64,000 nt of DNA from JABACD01 sp047639675 (GCA_047639675.1 JBLIOI010000004.1:1-64000), one strand, 5' to 3'; shown: positions 43,751 through 53,250, counted from the stretch's first letter. Numbers and translations are program-made. The notes: a model not told the origin generated them from the letters alone.

Positions 43751-45763
43751 ATGAGCACTGGCATCCAAGCAATTCGGAATATCGCATTCGTCGGACATCC
43801 CTCGTCTGGCAAGACCACCCTTGTGGACGCGTTGGCGCATATCACAGGGGCATCCTCCCGCAAGGGCAGTGTTGCAGATGGCACAAGCATCTGCGATACA
43901 GAGCCTGAAGAGCAGGACAAGAAGCACACGCTGCAACTCGCCGTGGTGCATGCGGAACACGGAGAGCGATTGTGGACGTTTTTGGACACGCCGGGTTATC
44001 CGGATCTAGTGGCCGAGACTTCCGGTGGGATGTTTGCCTCGGACTTGGTTTGTGCCGTTGCTAGCTGTTCAAGTGGCGTGACTTTCAACCTGCGTAAGAA
44101 GATGCGCAACGCTCACAGCTTGCACCGTCCGCGCGCGATTGTGATCACGCACCTTGATGTGGAGACCGCTGACTTCGATGAACTCGTGCTGGAGCTGCGT
44201 TCTGCGATCGGCGAAGTTTGCGTTCCTGTTCTTTTGCCGAATGGGAGTGGCGCGGACTTCACTGGGGTGCAGCGAACTTACGAGGTCGAAGGCTCGGAAT
44301 GGCGCCAACGCCTAATGGATCGTGTGATGGACGCCTGCACCGACGAGGAGCTCCTAATGGAATACCTCGACACGCAACTCCTAAGCGAGGAGCAACTGGA
44401 GAAGTTGATGCCCCATGCGATCGAGGTTGGAGCTTTGATACCGATCCTGGTGGCCAACCCGGAAAGCGGATTGGGCGTCGAGGAGATCTACAACTACTTC
44501 CGACGTTTCGCTCCCTCGCCGACCGAAGCGGAGATCGAAGATGATGCGGGCGAGAAAGTCACTCCGCTCGAAGACGGGGCGCTCGTTGCTACGGTCTTCA
44601 ACGTCAAATCGGATCCGCACGTGGGCAAGGTCTGCTTGGCTCGCATCTGGAGTGGACATCTCGGCGACCATGACTTCATCCACGGCCCCGGCGATCACAA
44701 GCCTGAGAAGCTCGGCGGCTTGTTTCGCATGATTGGAAAGAACCGGGAAGCGATCAAAACGGCCGGCCCCGGAGCGATCATCGCTTTCTCGAAGGTCGAA
44801 CATGTGGCGGTAGGCGAAGCGATCAGCTCCGAAGAAGGGGCGCCACGAGTTGTCACCGCTCCGGCCCCTGGTATTCCGATGGTCTCCTTGGCCGTGACAC
44901 CCAAGAGCCGCGCGGATGAGCAGAAGATTGGCGAGGCCTTGCACAAATTGGTAGAGGAGGATCCGACCCTGACGCTCTACACGGACTCCACCACGCACGA
45001 ATTGGTTGTCAGTGGGATGAGTGACTTGCACCTGCAGGTTTTGGAGAGCCGTCTCAAGCGGCGCTTCGGCGTTGAAATCGAGACCAAACTGCCCCGCATC
45101 GCCTATCGCGAAACCATGACGAAGCCCGCTGAGGGCCATCATCGTCATCGCAAACAATCTGGCGGACGAGGACAATTTGCCGAGTGCTATGTGCGCTTGA
45201 TCCCGCGGCCGCGTGGGGATGGCAATGAGTTCACGGACAAAGTCGTGGGGGGCTCGATTCCGCGTAACTTGATTCCGGCAGTGGAGAAGGGCTTCATTCA
45301 GGCCTGCAAGGAGGGCGTGTTGACGAACAATGTTGTCGTCGACGTCGACTTAGAACTCTATGACGGCAAGTTCCACGCGGTGGACTCCGATGAGGCCAGT
45401 TTCAGGATGGCCGGCGCTCGAGCTTTCCGCGAAGGATTCATGGCAGGCAAGCCGGTGCTCTTGGAGCCCGTGATGAAAGTGGAGATCCACGTGCCTGCAG
45501 ATCATGCCGGAATTATCTTCTCGGATATCACCAGTCAGCGCCGCGGGCATGTCACGGATCAGGCCAGCGAGGAAGGAGGTGCGGTGACTGTGATCAAGGC
45601 CGATGTGCCCTTGGCTTCGATGCAAACCTACCACCGAGACCTGAAGTCGCAGACTTCCGGAGAGGGCAGCTACTCCATGGGGTTCGGTAGCTACCAGGCT
45701 GTCCCTTCTACGGAACAGCAAAGAGTGCTGAAGGAGCAGGCGCGCGCGGCTGAGGAGGAGTAA
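43751..45763 (+). CDS. EF-G-like translational GTPase (EF-G2 type)
   Basis: A 670-residue GTPase with the five-domain layout of elongation factor G. G1 is GHPSSGKTT (15-23), G3 is DTPGYPD with Tyr83 where EF-G has the catalytic His, and G4 reads THLD in place of NKxD. The switch-I GITI motif is also missing (KKHTLQLA). Domain IV/V features (GGRGQFAE, VPLASM, GEGSYSMGF) are good. This matches the EF-G-like group whose role is unclear, rather than the essential EF-G. It lies within the T4P locus but has its own terminators on both sides, so a functional link is not implied. Confidence 0.85.
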   Translation: MSTGIQAIRNIAFVGHPSSGKTTLVDALAHITGASSRKGSVADGTSICDTEPEEQDKKHTLQLAVVHAEHGERLWTFLDTPGYPDLVAETSGGMFASDLVCAVASCSSGVTFNLRKKMRNAHSLHRPRAIVITHLDVETADFDELVLELRSAIGEVCVPVLLPNGSGADFTGVQRTYEVEGSEWRQRLMDRVMDACTDEELLMEYLDTQLLSEEQLEKLMPHAIEVGALIPILVANPESGLGVEEIYNYFRRFAPSPTEAEIEDDAGEKVTPLEDGALVATVFNVKSDPHVGKVCLARIWSGHLGDHDFIHGPGDHKPEKLGGLFRMIGKNREAIKTAGPGAIIAFSKVEHVAVGEAISSEEGAPRVVTAPAPGIPMVSLAVTPKSRADEQKIGEALHKLVEEDPTLTLYTDSTTHELVVSGMSDLHLQVLESRLKRRFGVEIETKLPRIAYRETMTKPAEGHHRHRKQSGGRGQFAECYVRLIPRPRGDGNEFTDKVVGGSIPRNLIPAVEKGFIQACKEGVLTNNVVVDVDLELYDGKFHAVDSDEASFRMAGARAFREGFMAGKPVLLEPVMKVEIHVPADHAGIIFSDITSQRRGHVTDQASEEGGAVTVIKADVPLASMQTYHRDLKSQTSGEGSYSMGFGSYQAVPSTEQQRVLKEQARAAEEE

Positions 45764-45801
45764 GCGCCAAAGAGAGTAGCGAAGAAATTTCCGCCACTTG
45801 G

Positions 45802-45855
45802 ATCGGCGGGGTTGATGGAGTGCCTGGCACTGCATCGACCCCGCCGATTTTTTTT
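45802..45855 (+). terminator. Intrinsic terminator after the EF-G-like gene
   Basis: ATCGGCGGGG...GATG at 45802-45816 pairs with CATCGACCCCGCCGAT ending at 45848. Eight T residues follow (45848-45855). This is the best-formed intrinsic terminator in the window. Confidence 0.9.
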
Positions 45856-46033
45856 GGCTCGAAATTTTTGCAGTCACCAGCGCCGTACTGCCTTCAGTTG
45901 GGCGCGTCCGAACACCGATGGGAGACAGAAGCTACCTCCAATTCTAGCGAGTTCCCGTGATCGATCTCCGGTCCGGGTGTGGGAGGCGTACCCCAATGCA
46001 AAGAACACAACCCCCCTACGGAGAAGTGAACGC

Positions 46034-47098
46034 ATGATCACTATGGATGAACTTCTGTCGCTGATGGTGCGACAGGGCGGATCGGACCTTCACATTTCTG
46101 TTGGAAGTCCTCCCCGAATCCGTGTCCACGGCCTATTGATGCCGGTCGATGCGGAGCCTTTGGCGGCAGACGACACTCGTCGATTGTCGACCAGTGTGCT
46201 GAACGCAGATCAGATCGCGCGCTTGGACCGAGACTTGGAACTCGACTGTTCCTTTGGATTGGAAGGCTTCGGCCGCTTCCGGGCAAACGTCTTCTTTCAG
46301 CAAGGAAGCGTCGCGGCGGTCCTGCGATCGATTCCGAGTGAGATTCCAGACTTCGGTCGATTGGGGATGCCCATGTCGATTTGCGAGAAGATCTGCTCGT
46401 TGCGTTCGGGTTTGGTCTTGGTCACTGGCGCGACAGGCTCCGGTAAGTCCACGTCGCTTGCGGCGATGATCAACCACGTGAACATGACTCGCCAGGCTCA
46501 CATCGTGACGATTGAGGATCCGGTAGAATTTACGCACAAGCACCGCAATTGTCTGGTGACGCAGAGAGAGGTCGGTGGCGACACGCGCGCCTTTTCCCAC
46601 GCTTTGAGGAGCGTTTTGCGCCAGGACCCAGACGTCGTTCTGGTCGGCGAACTTCGTGACCATGAGACGATCGAGGCAGCCTTGACCCTGGCGGAAACCG
46701 GGCACTTGACCTTTGGAACGCTGCACACCTCTGACGCGGTCCAAACTGCAAACCGGATCATCGACGTCTTCCCTGCGCACCAGCAATCGCAAGTGCGCAC
46801 GCAGTTGTCGTTCTCGTTGGAAGCCGTGTTCTCGCAGCAGCTCATACCGACTGCAGAAGGCAATGGTCGCGCAATGGCTTCTGAGATCATGACCTGTACG
46901 CCGGCTATTCGTGCCTTGATCCGCGAGGGAAAGACACACCAGTTGTACTCACAGATTCAGACAGGCGGACGAATGGGCATGCGCACGATGGCGCAGTCTC
47001 TGGCCGAAATGGTTCGTGGTGGCAGGATCAACATCCTCGACGCCGAGATGTCTATGAGTGATCCGTCCGAGCTTCGTACCTTGATCAAGGCAGCTTAG
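46034..47098 (+). CDS. pilT: Type IV pilus retraction ATPase PilT
   Basis: A 354-residue hexameric ATPase that powers pilus retraction. It starts MITMDELLSLMVRQGGSDLH, as family members do. Walker A is TGATGSGKST (about 133-141), then TIEDPVEF, Walker B VVLVGELRD, the His box HLTFGTLHT and the PilT-specific AIRALIREGK. ATG at 46034 is chosen because the family N-terminus begins there, with GGAG at 46019-46022. The stop overlaps the pilB start by one base. A divergent second PilT-type ATPase lies at 26478. Confidence 0.96.
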   Translation: MITMDELLSLMVRQGGSDLHISVGSPPRIRVHGLLMPVDAEPLAADDTRRLSTSVLNADQIARLDRDLELDCSFGLEGFGRFRANVFFQQGSVAAVLRSIPSEIPDFGRLGMPMSICEKICSLRSGLVLVTGATGSGKSTSLAAMINHVNMTRQAHIVTIEDPVEFTHKHRNCLVTQREVGGDTRAFSHALRSVLRQDPDVVLVGELRDHETIEAALTLAETGHLTFGTLHTSDAVQTANRIIDVFPAHQQSQVRTQLSFSLEAVFSQQLIPTAEGNGRAMASEIMTCTPAIRALIREGKTHQLYSQIQTGGRMGMRTMAQSLAEMVRGGRINILDAEMSMSDPSELRTLIKAA

Positions 47099-48798
47099 TG
47101 GTCCTCGTCTCGGGCAAGATCCGCAAGCTTCTGATCGATGAAGGCCTTGCAACGAAAGAAGGTTGGGCAGCAGCCAAGGAACGAGGGGGGAACCTGCTCG
47201 AGAACTTGGTGAACTCCGGCGATCTGTCATCGGGCTCATTGCTTGAAGCGCTCGCTCGTGCTTCGAATTTACCGCCCGTCGACTTAGGACGCATCTCGCC
47301 AGATCAATCTGCGCTCGAACGCCTCGGCGGCGAGGCTTGCACTCAACACGGAATTCTACCGATCACGTTGAACGGTGACGTCTTGACCATCGCGGTTTGC
47401 GATCCCTTTGACGTTCTGCTCAAGGACGATCTGCGACGTCGCAGTGGTTGCCAGATCCAATTGGTGCTGAGTCATCCGGGCGACATCAAGCAAGCGATCG
47501 ACAGCGCCTTCAATTCCAGTTCACAACAAGTTGAGGATCTGCTGGAGGAAGTTACCGGCGTAACCGGTATCGAGGTTACCGTCGAGGAGGAAGCGGAATC
47601 TGTAGACCTCTCTGCAGCTTCTGGCGACGACGCGCCCGCCGTCAAGCTGATCAACATGGTCTTGGTGCGTGCGCTAAAAGAAAAAGCCAGCGATATACAC
47701 ATCGAGCCGACGGACAAAGGATTGACCATCCGATTCCGAGTGGATGGAACTTTGCACATTGCAATGACTCCGCCCAAATCTCTGCTCAGCGCCATCACAT
47801 CACGTCTTAAGATTCTGGCTCAACTCGACATCGCGGAACGCTTCGTGCCACAAGATGGCAAGTTCCAGATTCGATTTGAGGGACGCCAAATCGACTTCCG
47901 CTTGTCTATCCTGCCGGTCGTCGGTGGAGAGAAGGCGGTTATGCGAATCCTGGATGCGGGCAGCATGTCGATGGATTTAGCCGGGATGGGCTACGAGCCT
48001 ATTTCGCTCCTGCACATCGAAGAGGCCATCGCAGCTCCTTACGGGATGCTCCTGATCACAGGCCCCACGGGATCGGGCAAGTCGACGACCCTGTACTCCT
48101 GTGTACAAAAAGTGGCTACGCCTGAAATCAACGTGACCACGGTTGAGGACCCCGTCGAGTACAGGATGCAAGGCATTAACCAGGTGGCGGTCAATCCCAA
48201 GCGGGGCATGACCTTCGCGGGCGCCTTGCGTTCAATCCTGCGCCAGGATCCGGACGTGGTCTTGGTTGGTGAGATTCGAGATAAGGAAACGGCTGACATC
48301 GCGGTCAAGGCTGCGCTGACGGGGCACTTGGTGCTTTCGACGCTGCACACAAATGACGCGGCTAGCACGGTCACGCGTATGGTCGACATGGGCGTCGACC
48401 CATTTATGATCTCGAGTTCGCTTCTTTGCGTTGGAGCTCAACGGCTTGGACGGAAGCTTTGCGAAGCTTGCAAAGTAGAGATTGAAGTGCCGGAAGAGCG
48501 GCTGCTCAAAATGGGATTCAAGCCTGACGAGATCGGCGAGCATCAGCTCTTCGGAGCGGGGCCTGCAGGCTGTACACGTTGCAACGATGGATACCGCGGT
48601 CGCTTCGCGATCCTCGAGACACTCTCTTTTGACGATGAGCTTCGAAGGCTCGTCGTGCAGGGCGTGCCCGTTGCAGAAATCAAACGAGTCGCGATCAAGA
48701 ACGGGATGATTTCCCTTCGTCGCGTCGCATTGTTGAACGCTATGCGCGGACGGACCTCCTTAGAAGAGGTCATGCGCGTAACCATGGGTGATGAATAG
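47098..48798 (+). CDS. pilB: Type IV pilus extension ATPase PilB
   Basis: A 566-residue hexameric ATPase driving pilin polymerisation. An N-terminal GspE/PilB N1-type domain (residues 1-140) is followed by SDIHIEPTDKG, Walker A TGPTGSGKSTT, VEDPVEYRM, Walker B VVLVGEIRDKETAD and HLVLSTLHTNDAAS. The C-terminal zinc motif is CEAC...CTRC. The GTG start shares one base with the pilT stop, so pilT-pilB-pilC read as one operon. Confidence 0.96.
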   Translation: MVLVSGKIRKLLIDEGLATKEGWAAAKERGGNLLENLVNSGDLSSGSLLEALARASNLPPVDLGRISPDQSALERLGGEACTQHGILPITLNGDVLTIAVCDPFDVLLKDDLRRRSGCQIQLVLSHPGDIKQAIDSAFNSSSQQVEDLLEEVTGVTGIEVTVEEEAESVDLSAASGDDAPAVKLINMVLVRALKEKASDIHIEPTDKGLTIRFRVDGTLHIAMTPPKSLLSAITSRLKILAQLDIAERFVPQDGKFQIRFEGRQIDFRLSILPVVGGEKAVMRILDAGSMSMDLAGMGYEPISLLHIEEAIAAPYGMLLITGPTGSGKSTTLYSCVQKVATPEINVTTVEDPVEYRMQGINQVAVNPKRGMTFAGALRSILRQDPDVVLVGEIRDKETADIAVKAALTGHLVLSTLHTNDAASTVTRMVDMGVDPFMISSSLLCVGAQRLGRKLCEACKVEIEVPEERLLKMGFKPDEIGEHQLFGAGPAGCTRCNDGYRGRFAILETLSFDDELRRLVVQGVPVAEIKRVAIKNGMISLRRVALLNAMRGRTSLEEVMRVTMGDE

Positions 48799-48809
48799 GT
48801 GATATCAAA

Positions 48810-50048
48810 GTGACGAGTTTCAAATACGCAGCAAAGGGACCGGGTGGTAAGACTGTCGAGGGACAGATCGAGGCCGTAGATCGTTCGGAAGTTTTAACCG
48901 AGCTTCGCCGCCAGAATTTGGCGGTGATGAGCATTGACGAAGTCAATGGCAAGCGCGGTGGTAAGAAGAAAACGAAGGGCCTCTCTACCAAGGGGGTGAA
49001 ACCGGGTGCTTCGCGAGTAGAGGTTGTGCTCTTCACGCGGCAGTTGGCCACCATGGTTGGTGCCGGTATCTCCTTGCTGGAAGGCTTGGAGGTTCTGGCA
49101 GATCAGGCCGAGACCCCGCGCTTCAAGGCAACTTGTGACAAGTTGATTAGCGAGGTTCGTGGCGGCTCCGATCTATCAGCCGCCATGGAACTGTGCCCCA
49201 AGGCTTTCTCTGATCTGTACGTCAGCATGGTCAAGGCTGCGGAAATCTCGGGTCAAATGGACATCATCCTGGTGCGACTCGCGGACTACCAAGAGGCGGC
49301 CGAGGAGTTGCGTCGTGAAATCAAGTCAGCCATGACTTATCCTGTGATCTCGATGATCCTGGTGACGGGCATCACTGCTTTCTTGATGATCGGTATCGTT
49401 CCTGGCTTCCGCCAGGTGTTCGATTCCCTCGACACCGAACTGCCGGCCTTGACTAAGTTTGTACTGGGCGTCTCCGACTGGATGCGGGCCAATTGGCTTC
49501 TTGAGCTATTTGCCTGCTTCGGTGTCCCCGGGATCTTTATGGCTATCGGCAAGACGGACAAGGGCGCGTACTTCTACGACGCCATGTCGCTAAAGGCTCC
49601 AGTCTTTGGGCCGCTCTTCCGCAAGGTTGCCCTGGCGCGTTTCGCACGAACCTTCTCGACTCTGATCCGTTCAGGTGTTCCGATCATGGGCACTTTGGAT
49701 ATTGTGGCAGCCACGGCTGGCAACCGCGTCATCTCGAGAGCTGTGCTCGAGTCACGCGAGGCAGTGCGCGCTGGAAATATGCTATCGGAACCCCTCAGTC
49801 GTTCTGATGTCTTCCCGCCGATGGTGGTGCGGATGATCGCGATTGGTGAGAAGTCCGGTGCGTTGGAAACCCTGCTCGAGAAGATTGCTGAATTCTACGA
49901 CAGCCAAGTCAAGGCTGCGGTGAAGTCACTCACCAGCATGATCGAGCCGATCCTAATCTCCGTCATGGGGGTCATGGTCGGCGGTGTGGTGCTCTCCGTG
50001 TTCTTGCCGATCCTTGATGTGGTTGGAAACTTGAGCGGCCAGAAGTAG
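48810..50048 (+). CDS. pilC: Type IV pilus inner-membrane platform protein PilC
   Basis: A 412-residue polytopic protein of the GspF/PilC family. It begins with the usual FKYAAKGPGGKTVEGQIEA segment. Two GspF domains follow, with FTRQLATMVGAGISLLEGLEVL and ARFARTFSTLIRSGVPIMGTLDIV, plus three to four membrane helices, the last at the C-terminus. The GTG start is 11 bases after pilB. A terminator hairpin follows. Confidence 0.95.
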   Translation: MTSFKYAAKGPGGKTVEGQIEAVDRSEVLTELRRQNLAVMSIDEVNGKRGGKKKTKGLSTKGVKPGASRVEVVLFTRQLATMVGAGISLLEGLEVLADQAETPRFKATCDKLISEVRGGSDLSAAMELCPKAFSDLYVSMVKAAEISGQMDIILVRLADYQEAAEELRREIKSAMTYPVISMILVTGITAFLMIGIVPGFRQVFDSLDTELPALTKFVLGVSDWMRANWLLELFACFGVPGIFMAIGKTDKGAYFYDAMSLKAPVFGPLFRKVALARFARTFSTLIRSGVPIMGTLDIVAATAGNRVISRAVLESREAVRAGNMLSEPLSRSDVFPPMVVRMIAIGEKSGALETLLEKIAEFYDSQVKAAVKSLTSMIEPILISVMGVMVGGVVLSVFLPILDVVGNLSGQK

Positions 50049-50069
50049 GAAAAGATTTCTGGTTTGAGC

Positions 50070-50099
50070 AGCGAGGCGGCAAGCGATTGTCGCCTCGCT
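50070..50099 (+). terminator. Terminator hairpin after pilC
   Basis: AGCGAGGCG at 50070-50078 pairs with CGCCTCGCT at 50091-50099 around a 12-base loop. TGCATTTG follows. It separates pilTBC from the pilin gene. Confidence 0.65.
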
Positions 50100-50314
50100 T
50101 GCATTTGATTCGAGGGCGAGCGCCGGCGTCGTTGCTCGGGAAGGCGGGAGTTTTCATAGATAGTTGAGAGTTGGGTCAAGACGAAGGCCTTCACTTACCG
50201 ATATCTCGCTTGTGCCACGAAAACTCTTTCACATTCATGTGGAAGGGGCCACGTGACTGCCGCTGAGTGCAAGTGAAGGCTTACCACTTGGCGACAACAA
50301 ACCCTTTGAAGAGC

Positions 50315-50344
50315 CGAACATGGCTGGGTAGCCGACCATGTTCG
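50315..50344 (+). promoter_or_regulatory. Stem-loop in the pilin leader
   Basis: CGAACATGG at 50315-50323 pairs perfectly with CCATGTTCG at 50336-50344, with a 12-base loop that can itself close as GGCT/AGCC. It lies about 100 bases before the pilin start in a 393-base gene-free stretch (50049-50441). Apart from the pilC terminator I recognise nothing else there. No sigma-54 -24/-12 site is visible, although pilin genes often use one. Confidence 0.45.
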
Positions 50345-50441
50345 ATGGAGAAGCAACCATCTCTCTCTTCCACTAACTGACTAAATGGCAATGGCGAGAG
50401 TGAATCGCCGGCGTCTCCTTGAGGAACAAACGAGTAACACA

Positions 50442-51167
50442 ATGATCCGAAACCGGAAACGAGCGGGCTTCACGCTCATCGAACTTATGATCGTGGTCGC
50501 GATTATCGCAATTATCGCCTCGATCGCTATCCCGAAGCTTCTGAGCGCCCGATTGGCCGCCAACGAGTCCGCCGCAATCGCGACGCTTCGTTCGCTGTCG
50601 TCAGCTCAAGCTCAGCTGCAGTCTTCTGCATCGATCGACCAGGACGCCGACGGTGGCGGTGAGTACGGCTACCTTGCCGAGCTCGCTGGCACTACACCGA
50701 TGCGTACCGCCGCAGGTATCGGCGGAGCAGGTATTGACAACCTGAACCCGGCCGTACTCTCTTCAGCTTTCGGTAACGTTGACGCCAACGGTGTCGTCTC
50801 ACGTTCGGGCTTCTGCTTCACCGTCTATCTTCCCGATGGCGCAACCCCGGCCGTTGGTATCCCGGAGTTGGCAACAGCTGGTGTCGGTGGTTCAACCGCT
50901 GCATCACTTCCTGGCCCGAACAACGCCGAGATCCTCTGGTGTGCTTACGCATGGCCGGCCTCTTACGGCCAGTCCGGCAACCGCGCTTTCTTCATCAACC
51001 AAGAAGGCGACTTGCTTCAAACCAACAACCGTGTTGTTGCTCAGCGGCACGACGGTGCAGCCGACGCTCCGATCTACAACGCAGCTTACATCGCTGCTGA
51101 TATGAGCTCTGCGATCGCTTCTGGCGTTGCTGGTGGCGACCTTAACACCTGGGTGCCCGTCCAGTAA
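50442..51167 (+). CDS. pilA: Type IV pilin (major pilin candidate)
   Basis: A 241-residue prepilin. The type III signal MIRNRKRAG is cut before FTLIELMIVVAIIAIIASIAIP, with the conserved Glu5. The globular part is Gly/Ala-rich and has two Cys (SGFCFTVYLP and LWCAYAWP), which could form a disulfide. It is longer than typical PilA (150-170). ATG at 50442 gives the normal short leader. An in-frame ATG at 50385 would give a 28-residue leader. It lies downstream of pilTBC and is the only prepilin in the window. Confidence 0.93.
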   Translation: MIRNRKRAGFTLIELMIVVAIIAIIASIAIPKLLSARLAANESAAIATLRSLSSAQAQLQSSASIDQDADGGGEYGYLAELAGTTPMRTAAGIGGAGIDNLNPAVLSSAFGNVDANGVVSRSGFCFTVYLPDGATPAVGIPELATAGVGGSTAASLPGPNNAEILWCAYAWPASYGQSGNRAFFINQEGDLLQTNNRVVAQRHDGAADAPIYNAAYIAADMSSAIASGVAGGDLNTWVPVQ

Positions 51168-51182
51168 TAGGACGAATGCTTA

Positions 51183-51238
51183 GAAACCGGGCTAACCGGT
51201 TTCCTCAAGAACAGGGCGTCGCTGGCTTCCAGCGGCGC
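51183..51238. terminator. Double hairpin between pilA and tatD
   Basis: GAAACCGG at 51183-51190 pairs with CCGGTTTC at 51196-51203. GCGTCGCTGG at 51216-51225 pairs with CCAGCGGCGC at 51229-51238, with one G-U pair. TTCGTTCATTT follows. It lies between two convergent genes and can serve both. Confidence 0.65.
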
Positions 51239-51243
51239 TTCGT

Positions 51244-52005
51244 TCATTTAAGCGAGAACAGTCGGGTTGCGTTCGCGCTGGTGGCTTGCGCGAGCTCCTC
51301 GATGTTCGCGCCGCGCACTTCCGCGACACGCTTTAAGGTCTCGACGATCAGCGCCGGCTCATTGCGCTTGCCGCGCTTGCCTTGGGGCGAGAGGAAGGGG
51401 CAGTCCGTTTCTACTAGCAATCGGTCCAGGGGCACCAGTGCCGCCGCTTCACGATTGGCGTCGTTCTTCGGATAGGTCACGACTCCGGAGAAGGAAATGT
51501 AGAAGCCAAGTTCTAGGTAGGCTGTCAGCTCTTCTGGACCCATCGTGTAGCAATGCATGACGCCTTGCTTCGCTTTGCCTTCGCTGAGTAGCTTGACCGT
51601 GTCCTCGTGCGCATCGCGCGAGTGGACAATGACTGGCTTGTTGAGTTCATTCGCAAGTTCAATGTGCCAGCGGAAATTGCGCTGCTGGTCCGCGCGCGGC
51701 GAGAATTCTTTGAAGTAGTCGAGACCTGTTTCACCGACTGCAACGCATTCTTCTCTACGGCACATGCGCTCGATTTCGGCACGCATCTCATCGCTGACTC
51801 CTTCAGCATCGTGGGGGTGGATACCCGCGGTTGGAAAGAGACCCACGATGCCATCGCACAACTCAAAGCATTGCTTGGACGTTTCGAGATCGGTACCCAC
51901 GACGAGCATGCGATCGACGCCCGCCTTCCGAGCGCGTTCGATGACAGCTTCACGTTCGCCATCGAAGTCTTTCCAGAAGATGTGCGAGTGAGTGTCAGTG
52001 ATCAC
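51244..52005 (-). CDS. TatD family metal-dependent hydrolase
   Basis: A 253-residue TIM-barrel nuclease of the TatD/YcfH family. Metal ligands are seen in DTHSH, GETGLDYF, IVHSRDA, MHCYT and VETDCPFL, and the C-terminus has the usual ATSANATRLF. Family members have 3'-exonuclease/DNase activity; the cellular role here is not shown. Its start overlaps the stop of the upstream lipoprotein gene by four bases, so the two form a coupled pair on the minus strand. Confidence 0.93.
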   Translation of the reverse strand: MITDTHSHIFWKDFDGEREAVIERARKAGVDRMLVVGTDLETSKQCFELCDGIVGLFPTAGIHPHDAEGVSDEMRAEIERMCRREECVAVGETGLDYFKEFSPRADQQRNFRWHIELANELNKPVIVHSRDAHEDTVKLLSEGKAKQGVMHCYTMGPEELTAYLELGFYISFSGVVTYPKNDANREAAALVPLDRLLVETDCPFLSPQGKRGKRNEPALIVETLKRVAEVRGANIEELAQATSANATRLFSLK

Positions 52006-52949
52006 TGGCAGTTGTCCTCGATCATGTCGCCGAGGAACATCAAGAAGTTGTTGTCCGCCTCATGGGAAGCGATTAGCTCGAAGACCTCACAGGCTTGCTC
52101 GCGGGGCATGGAATCGCGCAATGCTTGGGCAGCCTTGCGCCGTAAGTAGGCGTTGCCCGTCGATTCGACCAGGATGGAGCGCAGTGCTTGATTGGCGAGC
52201 AGCTCCTTGTGCTTGCCAAGTTCGTGGACGGCTTGGTGACGGGCCGCGTCTCCCTTGTGGATGTTCGTGGCGACGTTGGCGAGAACAGGAACTGGGTTTT
52301 GACCCGATCCTTCGCAACCGTATACGAAGGCCTTCAGCATGAACTCGTCTGCAGGCATCGTCGAGGTGCGTTTCGTGTGCATCAAGACTGGCGTCAAGAT
52401 TTCGACCGCTAGGGCCGGATCCGTTTGTCCGAGGAGCATGATGGCCTCCGAACGGATGTCCATCTTGTGTCCATACTCGGTGAATAGGCTTACGAGCAGG
52501 GGGCTCGTCTCTTCTGTGGCGGCGTGCGCTGCGACGTCGAGCAAATTGATGCGCACAAGAACCGCTGCTGGTTCGGTTTGCTCCTCGACTTCGAGAAACT
52601 TATCGAGCGCATGCAGGCCGACTTCGTGGGAAGCACCGCGCAGTTCGTTGAGATAGGCGCGGCGCGCATGCAGGTGTTTGTCGTGATGATCGCTGGTGAG
52701 CGTCGGGTCGAGGGGCGTCGAAAGCTCGATCAAGTGCTGGACCATGTCGACCGTCGATTTCTTCGCTTGTTCAGAATCCAAGCTGGCGCTTTGAGATTCG
52801 CTACAGCTTGGAAGAGCTGAAATCACCCAAAGCCCGAGGGCCGCGAGTGCGATTGGGCAACGTGAGTTGAGCGCAAGCGCACGTTGCTTCGGGTCGGGTC
52901 GGGTGCAAGTACGAGAAATTGAGCCGTAGGGCTCGTTGAAGAAGGTCAT
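52002..52949 (-). CDS. Putative HEAT-like repeat lipoprotein
   Basis: A 315-residue protein. The N-terminus has an n-region of about 30 residues, a hydrophobic core (IALAALGLWVISA) and LPSC, a weak lipobox, so it is probably exported. The rest is mostly helical, with Leu/Ala-rich pairs of helices of about 35 residues (for example RSEAIMLLGQTDPALAVEIL and RRKAAQALRDSM), typical of HEAT or armadillo-type scaffolds. ATG at 52949 is chosen because it gives a plausible signal peptide. A longer frame reaches 53108. No catalytic motif is seen. It overlaps tatD by ATGA. Confidence 0.7.
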   Translation of the reverse strand: MTFFNEPYGSISRTCTRPDPKQRALALNSRCPIALAALGLWVISALPSCSESQSASLDSEQAKKSTVDMVQHLIELSTPLDPTLTSDHHDKHLHARRAYLNELRGASHEVGLHALDKFLEVEEQTEPAAVLVRINLLDVAAHAATEETSPLLVSLFTEYGHKMDIRSEAIMLLGQTDPALAVEILTPVLMHTKRTSTMPADEFMLKAFVYGCEGSGQNPVPVLANVATNIHKGDAARHQAVHELGKHKELLANQALRSILVESTGNAYLRRKAAQALRDSMPREQACEVFELIASHEADNNFLMFLGDMIEDNCQ

Positions 52950-53250
52950 CAGAGGCTGTGTAAGGGGCGGGGGGGTCGAGGGAGACCCCGGGGCTAGAAG
53001 CCGGGGCCAATCCCGTCGGCAATTATCGCGCCGAGAACGCCAACTTCCAAGGGTCACTCTGCCCGAGGATCGGGGAACCAGTGCGGGTAGTTCTAAATAA
53101 GCTAGCAACTCCGACCAGAAGCGAACTATATTGCCTGGAGTTCACGCACCGGCGCGCCCGGTCTTGCCCCACGCATTGGGGCATTAGTCGTTCGTGGGCT
53201 TTCCATTGAAGCTCACCCTCCCAGCATTACGTCCCCATACCCCCTCAGGA
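52950..53250. other. Divergent intergenic region
   Basis: About 300 bases separate the minus-strand lipoprotein gene from lipoprotein 4. It contains two GC-rich hairpins: CCCCGG/CCGGGG near 52986-53010 and TGCCCC/GGGGCA at 53165-53183. It should hold promoters in both directions, but no clear -35/-10 pair was found. Confidence 0.4.

Noticed and set aside
44381..45175. Minus-strand open frame of about 264 codons inside the EF-G-like gene
   Set aside because: Antisense to clearly conserved coding sequence; no recognisable product.
50385..50441. Upstream ATG for the pilin gene
   Set aside because: It would give a 28-residue charged leader. The ATG at 50442 gives the normal nine-residue type III leader.
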